A stretch of DNA of 47,618 nucleotides from an uncultured Clostridia bacterium (lineage in GTDB: Bacteria > Bacillota > Clostridia > Oscillospirales > Ruminococcaceae), in assembly GCA_945873955.1 (NCBI GenBank), contig CAMCFA010000012.1:1-47618 (forward strand), given 5' to 3'. The position numbers and the translations under genes were made by a program. Positions 42,310-47,618 of the stretch are shown piece after piece. Numbering within the stretch: the first letter of the stretch is position 1; every line of letters starts with the position of its first letter. A model generated the notes under the pieces. That model saw only the letters and a list, made by a program, of their open reading frames with translations. It did no database searches and had not been told where the DNA came from.

Positions 42310-42883
42310 CTCTGCGCTCCTTTTTCAGACACATTACACCTTTTCTTATGAACCACCCGCCTGTTATTCCTGCTGCGGTAAGCAGGTATCTTGCCGTATC
42401 ATACCAGTAGCTGTACACTATGCCGGACAGAGCGGCAAGGTTTATTGCCAGTTCCAAAGGAAGCACCACGGCAAGAGAAACAACAGCGAATTTTTTCGCA
42501 GTACGCAGGTTGAACGCTTCGGCGGCTGTTATCCCCCATACTATCCCGAACCCCAGCGAAACCGACAGCCCAAACAGCTGCGGCGCAATACAGTTTTCCC
42601 AAAGCTCCTGCTGTGTCAACAAACCGCCAAAATCATCGACTGTCAGCAAAACGCTTGAAAACGGAATAACATCAATGCTCTGTCCCCTTAACGCCCCGCC
42701 AAATATCACATATGTACCCAGCGACTGAATAAGCCAGAATATCATCGCTGCCGCAAGGACAACAGCGCATATCAGCTGTCTTAGCGTCAGCTTTCGCATT
42801 ATAAGCGGCACAGCAATAGCGATTATCGCAATGATAATAAGCGCCGCCGGGAGTATTCCGCTATGAGTATCAATCATGTACAT
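42293..42883 (-). CDS. Small polytopic membrane protein of the ABC operon
   Basis: A 196-residue protein with about five membrane helices (near 10-28, 35-60, 95-120, 128-152 and 155-175) and a basic C-terminus. I do not recognise a family. It is the first gene of the operon: GGAGGAG lies 7 bases before the ATG and a strong promoter is upstream. Its 3' end overlaps the ATPase gene by 17 bases. It may be a partner subunit or an immunity-type protein of the transporter. Confidence 0.75.
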   Translation of the reverse strand: MYMIDTHSGILPAALIIIAIIAIAVPLIMRKLTLRQLICAVVLAAAMIFWLIQSLGTYVIFGGALRGQSIDVIPFSSVLLTVDDFGGLLTQQELWENCIAPQLFGLSVSLGFGIVWGITAAEAFNLRTAKKFAVVSLAVVLPLELAINLAALSGIVYSYWYDTARYLLTAAGITGGWFIRKGVMCLKKERRDDNDK

Positions 42884-42920
42884 TTTCAGGCTCCTCCAAA
42901 AATATCTGAAAGTTTTACTA

Positions 42921-42949
42921 ATAATATCATTGATTTAGCCGCTTGTCAA
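42921..42949 (-). promoter_or_regulatory. Promoter of the ABC transporter operon
   Basis: On the minus strand, TTGACA (42944-42949), 17 bases, TATTAT (42921-42926). It is back to back with the promoter of the regulator genes. Confidence 0.78.
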
Positions 42950-42955
42950 CAAATT

Positions 42956-42987
42956 AGTGAAGTTTGACAATAAAAAGTGAAGTTTGG
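42956..42987. promoter_or_regulatory. Direct repeats, candidate LytTR binding site
   Basis: AGTGAAGTTTGAC (42956) and AGTGAAGTTTGGA (42976) lie 20 bases apart, about two helical turns, between the two divergent promoters. LytTR regulators bind direct repeats with this kind of spacing, and one is encoded next door. Confidence 0.65.
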
Positions 42988-43000
42988 AATTATTACCTGA

Positions 43001-43029
43001 TTGACAGCCTTTCTTTTTCAGCGTATAAT
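43001..43029 (+). promoter_or_regulatory. Consensus promoter of the two-component operon
   Basis: TTGACA (43001-43006), 17 bases, TATAAT (43024-43029): a perfect match to the housekeeping consensus. Confidence 0.85.
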
Positions 43030-43059
43030 TATTTCAAGGGCAATATCAAGGAGGGCGTT

Positions 43060-43782
43060 ATGAGAGCGGCAATATGCGATGATAATGAAACTATGTTAAA
43101 ACATCTGTTGGAGCGGATATCAGGTGCAATGGCAAGAAACGCGGTAAAGTGTGAATTTCAGACCTTCACCTCGGGGAACAGCTTTCTTAAAGCACATAGA
43201 ATCAATATGTTTGACATTGTATTTCTGGATATAAAAATGCCGGAAACAGACGGCTTTGAGGTCGCGCGGCAGATACGCCGGCTTTCCGAAAAGACATACA
43301 TAATATTCATCACTACTGAGAACGCTCTTGTTTACGATAGTCTTGATTTCCGACCGTTTAACTTTATTCCAAAGGACACCGCCGAAATAATGGAGATAAA
43401 ACTGAACAGTGTTATCAAAAAGCTTGCTGCACATATTTCGGCAAATATGCCCATCTGTTTTTCGCTGCCGCACGGTGAAAAGAAATATGTTCATGCCGAG
43501 GATATTCTCTATGTATCCAGCAAATCAAATTATGTCGATATAAACTGCAAAAACGAGGTCATACATTTGCGCTCCAAGCTTGAAAGCCTTTTGGAGCAGC
43601 TGCCGGAAATGTATTTTGCCCGTATTCATAACAGATACATCATCAATTTATCTCACCTTTGCAGGATAGATAACACCCGTTTTTATGTCCTGCTGGACAG
43701 CGGCATTGAACTGGATATAAGCAGAGCATATAAGCCTCTGCTGACGGAAAAATATAACCTTTATCTCAGAAACAACAGCTGA
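43060..43782 (+). CDS. LytTR-family response regulator (AgrA-like)
   Basis: A 240-residue regulator. The receiver domain (about 1-120) starts MRAAICDDNE with the acidic pair, and has the phospho-acceptor Asp in IVFLDIKMPETDGFE (about residue 58) and the Lys in FIPKDTAE. The LytTR DNA-binding domain (about 140-238) has ILYVSSKSNYVDI and FARIHNRYIINLSHL. AAGGAGG five bases before ATG 43060 fixes the start; the frame open to 42964 is not used. It is followed 12 bases later by the sensor kinase gene and likely controls the divergent ABC operon through the direct repeats at 42956. Confidence 0.93.
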   Translation: MRAAICDDNETMLKHLLERISGAMARNAVKCEFQTFTSGNSFLKAHRINMFDIVFLDIKMPETDGFEVARQIRRLSEKTYIIFITTENALVYDSLDFRPFNFIPKDTAEIMEIKLNSVIKKLAAHISANMPICFSLPHGEKKYVHAEDILYVSSKSNYVDINCKNEVIHLRSKLESLLEQLPEMYFARIHNRYIINLSHLCRIDNTRFYVLLDSGIELDISRAYKPLLTEKYNLYLRNNS

Positions 43783-43794
43783 TTGGAGGAAAAA

Positions 43795-45135
43795 ATGTGG
43801 AATATATTTGAAGCGTTAGTCACCTTATTCGAGCAGCTTTTGGTTTTTCGGTTCATCTGCGGAGTGCTGAAATATGATATATCCTGTCCGAAAGGAAGGA
43901 TAGCATACATCTGCGGAAGCGTGGTCGGTACGGTCTTTGCAATAGCATTGAGCTTATTCTCCCGTTCTACTTACTGGATTGGGATAGCTTATGTCATGTA
44001 CTGGTTTATATATTCATTGATTGGCGTGTACTGGTTTATATTTTCGTTGATTTGTTTTAAGGGCGCTGTCCTGAAAAAACTGTTCGCCTCTGTGGTCGCC
44101 GATGTAGTGTTATTAGGCACAAAAGCTCTAGTGACAAGCATTGCTTGTGCCTTGATTGATATTGATGTATCCTATGTTTATACCAAGCCCGGACTTGTTC
44201 GCTTTTTGGTGCTGGTTACGATACAGGTCATAAATGTGTATCTGTTCAGCCTTATTCTGAAGTTTGTTGATGGTTCGCTGCTTAGAATGAAAAAGTCCGA
44301 ATGGGCGCTTGTTATCTCAGTATTTTTAGTTTCGTTCATGGTACTGGCTTTGATACATACGATTTTTTCCGCCATTAATCTGAATGCAGTCAATACTGTA
44401 TTGGTTTTTGCTTCGGAATCGGGAATTGTCCTTCTTAATGTGATATGCCTGTATATGACGCTTTCACTCAGCAAAAGCAACAGCGCCGCAGAAAAAATCA
44501 AACTGCTTGAACAGCAACAGGAGCATAATATCCAATATGCCGAATCAATCAGAAAGCAGTACGAGGAAATGCGAAGCATTCGGCACGATATGAAACAGCA
44601 CCTTGCAGTAATATCACGGCTCGCCAACGAAGGAGACATATCGGGCGCGGCAGAATACGCAGCCGAATGCTCAAATCTACTTGAAGCAGTTGACATATTC
44701 GTTGATGTAAAGAATAATTTTATAAACGCTATCCTTAATTCCAAGCTCAGCATAGCCAAATCTAAGGGGATAACGGTTCTTTGCAGTTCAAGCAGCGACA
44801 TATCCGGTATATGCGAGCACGACCTTTGCATTCTGCTCGGAAATATGCTTGATAACGCCATAGAAGCAGCTGAAAAAATTCAAGGCGCAAAATTCATAGA
44901 GGTTTCAATATTGGTTGATGAGGACAAATTGAACATTTGCGTTTCAAACTCTATTGCAAGTTCCGTTCTGAAAAATAACCCCAAACTCAAAACCAGCAAG
45001 AGTAATAAAGCTTTACACGGCTTTGGAATAAGGTCTATATGGCACATTGCCGAAAAATATAACGGCAGCCTTGATTTTTACGAGGAGGAACTGGTGTTTA
45101 ACTGTCGAGTGCTGCTGTTTAAGAAAGAGCTTTGA
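43795..45135 (+). CDS. GHKL sensor histidine kinase (AgrC-like)
   Basis: A 446-residue kinase of the AgrC/HPK10 type. Six or seven N-terminal membrane helices (about 1-215) form a peptide-sensing region. A coiled coil (about 225-255) follows, then the H box SIRHDMKQHLAVI (His about 264), the N box LLGNMLDNAIEAAEK (about 350) and the G box HGFGIRSI. GGAGG before ATG 43795 is preferred to TTG 43783. Within the membrane region, VMYWFIYSLIG is followed by VYWFIFSLIC, an in-frame 30-bp tandem duplication (43997-44056). Partner of the upstream LytTR regulator. Confidence 0.92.
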   Translation: MWNIFEALVTLFEQLLVFRFICGVLKYDISCPKGRIAYICGSVVGTVFAIALSLFSRSTYWIGIAYVMYWFIYSLIGVYWFIFSLICFKGAVLKKLFASVVADVVLLGTKALVTSIACALIDIDVSYVYTKPGLVRFLVLVTIQVINVYLFSLILKFVDGSLLRMKKSEWALVISVFLVSFMVLALIHTIFSAINLNAVNTVLVFASESGIVLLNVICLYMTLSLSKSNSAAEKIKLLEQQQEHNIQYAESIRKQYEEMRSIRHDMKQHLAVISRLANEGDISGAAEYAAECSNLLEAVDIFVDVKNNFINAILNSKLSIAKSKGITVLCSSSSDISGICEHDLCILLGNMLDNAIEAAEKIQGAKFIEVSILVDEDKLNICVSNSIASSVLKNNPKLKTSKSNKALHGFGIRSIWHIAEKYNGSLDFYEEELVFNCRVLLFKKEL

Positions 45136-45438
45136 TCAGTTAATATATTTACTACTACAAGTTTGGAGTTAATTGTTCCAAGTCCCTGCTGGGGGATGAC
45201 ATTATCAATTTTTACTGTCTGTCTAGGTCGCGATTTTTTTGAATTCCGTAGTAGTATTTTATAAGTCAAAACAATATGAACGAATTATTGCGTTGAATGT
45301 TTCACGGGAATCTGCGATATAAATCAGAATTGACAAACCCTCCTTTCATCGTAGCTCAGCGGTACTATTGTGCTGATGTAATTTTGTGGCAGGCGATATA
45401 CCTAGCAGAGAAACACCTTCAAAAACAGTATACCTTGT
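45136..45438. other. Non-coding gap after the sensor kinase
   Basis: AT-rich. It contains ACTACTAC (45151 region) and GTAGTAGT (45249 region) as a widely spaced inverted repeat, and AAGGAGGG on the minus strand near 45340 with no convincing gene after it. GTAGCTCAGCGGT at about 45351 looks like a tRNA D-arm, but no T-arm or acceptor follows. Confidence 0.4.
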
Positions 45439-45466
45439 AAAAAAAGCGGCAGCTGTTTTGCTGCCG
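45439..45466 (-). terminator. Terminator of the reverse transcriptase transcript
   Basis: CGGCAGC (45447-45453) and GCTGCCG (45460-45466) form a 7-bp GC stem; on the minus strand it is followed by seven T residues (45439-45445). It ends the RT transcript about 135 bases after the stop codon. Confidence 0.82.
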
Positions 45467-45600
45467 TTGAAAGCATTATTCTGATTCTGTCTGCCTTTCT
45501 TTGCACAATCGGAAGCGCCCGATTTCTGCATATAATACTTCGCCCTCTGCATCAATAGCAGGGGGCTGCTTATTTGGGCTAAGGGAGTTATTCTGCGGAT

Positions 45601-46929
45601 TTATTGTGGTTTGTTGAGCGCTTTTCTGATTTTTCTCATGTGCTTGCGCACAGGACGCTTTACCGATTCAGCTCTATCGAAGGTATTGTATGCGCGATTT
45701 ACATAGGTAATAAAGTTGCCACCTTTCATTCCCAAATTGGCTTTTGCGCCCTTGCATGAATAGAGCCTGTACAAATTCCTGCAAGAAATAGGATTTCCGT
45801 TTGGAGAAATAAAATCGCTTTCAACAATTTGTTTGGCTTTTCTGTAAAGCCTGTAATAGTACTTGGAAACGGTTTTATCCCTTATGGTAACTTCCGTTCC
45901 ATCAAACGAGAACCCCAAAAAGTTTATTCGTGACTTTTGAGTAAGCTCCTCCTCGGCGGACTCATAAGAAAATACCACTTTATCACAGAAATGGTATAGC
46001 TTTGTCTTTTCTGGAGATAACTCCACGCCCGGCATATCTTTATAATACTGCATTATCCATGAATATACTTCATTAAACTTTGATACAGAGATATTTGGTA
46101 AAGCAATAATAAAATCATCGCTATACCTCATATATAGTCCGCCCAACTCACGAACATAGTTATTGATTATCTTATCTGCGCTAAGCATATAGATATTCGC
46201 CAAAACGGCGCTGATTGCAGAGCCTTGCGGAATCCCGCAATTTCCATTGCGCTGTAAATACTGCTTTTTGTGCTGTTTGAATTCCTGAGAAGATAGTACT
46301 GTTTCCTTTTCGTTAAGCTCACGAATACCCTTTTGAGTATTGGGTAACCCATTTATTGTAAGCAAGTCATTTATATCCCAAAAAGAGTATCTTGTTATGT
46401 TCTTAAATACTGCGTAGTAATCGTCGGGCAGCTTTGTCACACTCAAAAGACTGCACAGTTGAGATTTAAGGTAATTGTGGTCAACTTTGTCAAAAAAACT
46501 TGTAAAATCACCTATCATAACAAAGCAATCTTGGTTTGCTTTAATAAAATCAAATGCTGTTTTAGCAAATGTAATATTATTTTGCTTTTCTAAATTGTTT
46601 CTGTATGCAATAGCGACATTGTTTATCCCGTCATCCAAAGCTCTCTGATTATACCTTTCATTCAGCAGGAAAGAGTAATATTGATAGATGCATCTATCAA
46701 TATGGGCGGAGTAGCAAATTGGTCGCTCTTTATTCTTTACACCATCGGTTTTGTTATACTTTTTAAATTTCCTTGTGCTTCGAATAAAAGGATAAAACCC
46801 GTGATGAGCAACCGACTTAGGATTTGTGATGTAGTTCCATATAAAGTTGTTTCCAACAGATACTCTCTTGTCAAAATGAGCATAGCTCTTGATGGCGCTG
46901 TTCTTTTTTCTCCATTTTAATATATCCAT
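45601..46929 (-). CDS. Stand-alone reverse transcriptase, likely defence-associated (UG/DRT-like)
   Basis: A 442-residue RT. Motifs in order: a palm motif MIGDFTSFFDKVDH with the first catalytic Asp (about residue 138), NCGIPQGSAISAVLANIYM (about 235), the active site YMRYSDDFIIA (about 270) with the Asp pair, and SRINFLGFSFDG. The PQG form rules out diversity-generating RTs, and there is no maturase or endonuclease domain as in group II introns. The C-terminal 100 residues are basic (KRPVRKHMRKIRKA). ATG 46929 with AGGAG five bases upstream fixes the start; the open frame to 47028 is leader. A promoter and a structured leader of about 290 bases precede it, and a terminator follows. Best explanation: an anti-phage RT with an upstream template RNA. 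The exact class cannot be set from sequence alone. Confidence 0.85.
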   Translation of the reverse strand: MDILKWRKKNSAIKSYAHFDKRVSVGNNFIWNYITNPKSVAHHGFYPFIRSTRKFKKYNKTDGVKNKERPICYSAHIDRCIYQYYSFLLNERYNQRALDDGINNVAIAYRNNLEKQNNITFAKTAFDFIKANQDCFVMIGDFTSFFDKVDHNYLKSQLCSLLSVTKLPDDYYAVFKNITRYSFWDINDLLTINGLPNTQKGIRELNEKETVLSSQEFKQHKKQYLQRNGNCGIPQGSAISAVLANIYMLSADKIINNYVRELGGLYMRYSDDFIIALPNISVSKFNEVYSWIMQYYKDMPGVELSPEKTKLYHFCDKVVFSYESAEEELTQKSRINFLGFSFDGTEVTIRDKTVSKYYYRLYRKAKQIVESDFISPNGNPISCRNLYRLYSCKGAKANLGMKGGNFITYVNRAYNTFDRAESVKRPVRKHMRKIRKALNKPQ

Positions 46930-47222
46930 TTTTTCTCCTAAAAAGTGAAAATGCCCAACGGCAAGGGGGTAGCATCCAGCACCGTCAGGCATATACATTA
47001 ACACGACATAGAAAGAAAGTCCCTTCAATATCGACTACCCTAAAAACAATACTCCATTGTGGTATAATAACAAAGGAAGGTGGTTACATGACCAGCGTAA
47101 ACATAATTGCAATAGCAATAGTCTTGCTGTTCGTACCTGAACAAGTTGTTCCGAAACTTCTATTCGAAATCATCGGAAACTACTTGACAACAATTCCTCT
47201 CCATCATATCAGTATATGATGC
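46930..47222 (-). ncRNA. Candidate structured template RNA / leader of the RT gene
   Basis: From the promoter at 47229-47257 the transcript would start near 47222 and run about 290 bases to the RT start. Visible structures: ATCATAT/ATATGAT at the very 5' end (47203-47220), a 12-14 bp hairpin CAAGTTGTTCCGA/TCGGAAACTACTTG (47142-47186), AGCAA/TTGCT (47114-47128), and ATGCC-CA-ACGG/CCGT-CA-GGCAT (46951-46992). The loop of the last contains a segment (46967-46972) complementary to 47035-47040, a possible pseudoknot. This is the position and size of the non-coding RNAs of DRT2- or DRT9-like systems. Confidence 0.55.
47088..47219 (+). CDS. Possible 43-residue hydrophobic peptide antisense to the RT leader
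   Basis: ATG 47088 to TGA 47219, preceded by AAAGGAAGGTGG at good spacing and by TATAAT (47063-47068), though no -35 is visible. The product starts MTSVNIIAIAIVLLFVPEQV, a short hydrophobic stretch like a small membrane peptide. It lies wholly antisense to the RT leader, so it may be a chance frame created by the RNA structure; a small toxin-like peptide is the alternative. Confidence 0.25.
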   Translation: MTSVNIIAIAIVLLFVPEQVVPKLLFEIIGNYLTTIPLHHISI

Positions 47223-47228
47223 ATAAAT

Positions 47229-47257
47229 ATTATAGCACGGATTATCATACTTTGCAA
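47229..47257 (-). promoter_or_regulatory. Promoter of the RT leader and gene
   Basis: On the minus strand, TTGCAA (47252-47257), 17 bases, TATAAT (47229-47234). It is placed about 300 bases before the RT start codon. The stretch from 47258 to about 47450 is very AT-rich and shows no gene. Confidence 0.65.
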
Positions 47258-47499
47258 TAGTTTTTTGAAAAAAATAGTAAAAATAGAAACTTACAATAAT
47301 TTCATTTATAGAAAACCTCATTCAAGAAATACTATCGCCATTTACATCGATAAGGAAAGTACTTATCAATGCTTATTCAAACATTTTATATAAATCTGGG
47401 TATTGTTTTGCGCATATTCTAATTCTGTCTGGTTTGAAATGCGCAATGGGAATTGCTCTCTTGTTTTCCCCCATACCCCTTTAGCGCTTTTGAACGCGT

Positions 47500-47618
47500 T
47501 TGCGCGCTGTCGCGCGAGTAGCGGCGCGTTCGCGCCGAGTGTGGGGCTTTGCCCCACACCCCACTTCCTTTTGGAAGCCAAAAGGAAGCGAAAAGCAATT
47601 TTGCTGCGCAAAAAGTTA
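47500..47618. repeat. Composite dispersed repeat, second long copy (runs off the window)
   Basis: GCGCGCTGTCGCGCG and CGGCGCGTTCGCGCCG hairpins are followed by GTGTGGGGC/GCCCCACAC, TTTTGGAAGCCAAAAGGAAG and the core AGCAATTTTGCTGCGCAAA. The second half matches 22480-22533 almost base for base. It continues past the window end. Confidence 0.65.

Noticed and set aside
45345-45420. tRNA-like start GTAGCTCAGCGGT
   Set aside because: Only the D-arm consensus matches; there is no anticodon stem, T-arm (GGTTCGA) or paired acceptor stem.
45601-46929. Diversity-generating retroelement or group II intron
   Set aside because: The RT has PQG-S rather than the DGR-type motif, no template/variable repeat pair or maturase/endonuclease domain was seen, and there is no intron-like domain V at the 3' side.
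45601-47028. Longer form of the reverse transcriptase starting at TTG 47028
   Set aside because: ATG 46929 has AGGAG at ideal spacing, while the extra 33 codons lie in the structured leader and have no ribosome binding site.
47366-47611. Minus-strand frame of 81 codons in the right-end repeat
   Set aside because: It is a translation of the dispersed repeat; the same pseudo-protein text appears at the 22.3-22.56 kb copy.

Overview
The window looks like a chromosomal segment of an anaerobic, spore-forming Clostridia, most likely of the Ruminococcaceae/Oscillospiraceae type. The evidence is the sporulation pair yqfC-yqfD, a type I dockerin on a large secreted protein, a YicC/YloC-family RNase, a clostridial 'aluminium resistance' methionine gamma-lyase homologue, QueH and many AGGAGG ribosome binding sites. 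The genus is an inference. The left 31 kb is comparatively GC-rich, while much of 37-47.6 kb is AT-rich and looks more recently acquired.

Layout. 0-4.7 kb: yqfD/yqfC (minus), a chemoreceptor gene split by one in-frame TAG, and a barnase-like lipoprotein RNase with its barstar inhibitor. 4.7-11.2 kb: a two-gene minus operon, an MMPL/RND exporter followed by a giant GLUG/coiled-coil surface protein. 11.4-12.05 kb: a scar region with a short repeat, a decayed parM fragment and a decapitated LuxR regulator head to head with a dockerin protein that has also lost its 5' end. 12-22 kb: the dockerin protein, a convergent Big2/beta-helix/transglutaminase surface protein, and a large XRE-type regulator divergent from it. 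22-29.6 kb: a hicB antitoxin remnant, an EIIA-like protein without its phospho-histidines, a CPA2 antiporter, a flavodoxin-family protein, an EamA transporter with queH, rnhA, yicC and a PLP enzyme.

29.8-37.1 kb is an integrative mobilizable element: a serine recombinase, a STAND/NB-ARC ATPase, relaxase, MobC, an inverted-repeat-rich oriT candidate, a ParR-like protein, a ParM-like actin and a TnpW-like small protein. It is followed by a two-gene Cys-rich cassette (methyltransferase-like plus DUF1848). 39.3-45.1 kb is a peptide-type ABC transporter (FtsX permease, ATPase, small membrane protein) divergent from a LytTR response regulator and GHKL kinase; direct repeats lie between the divergent consensus promoters.

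45.4-47.3 kb holds the most interesting unit: a stand-alone reverse transcriptase with a YSDD active site and a roughly 290-nt leader that begins at a good promoter and contains several hairpins and a possible pseudoknot. The layout (promoter, structured RNA, RT, terminator) resembles defence-associated RT systems whose upstream non-coding RNA is the template. A family of short palindromic repeats (AAATTGTAATTTGTAGGGCGGA ends cited in parts below, and a TTTTGCTGCGCAAA core) is scattered through the window at about 0.08, 11.4, 22.4, 27.4, 29.8 and 47.5 kb.
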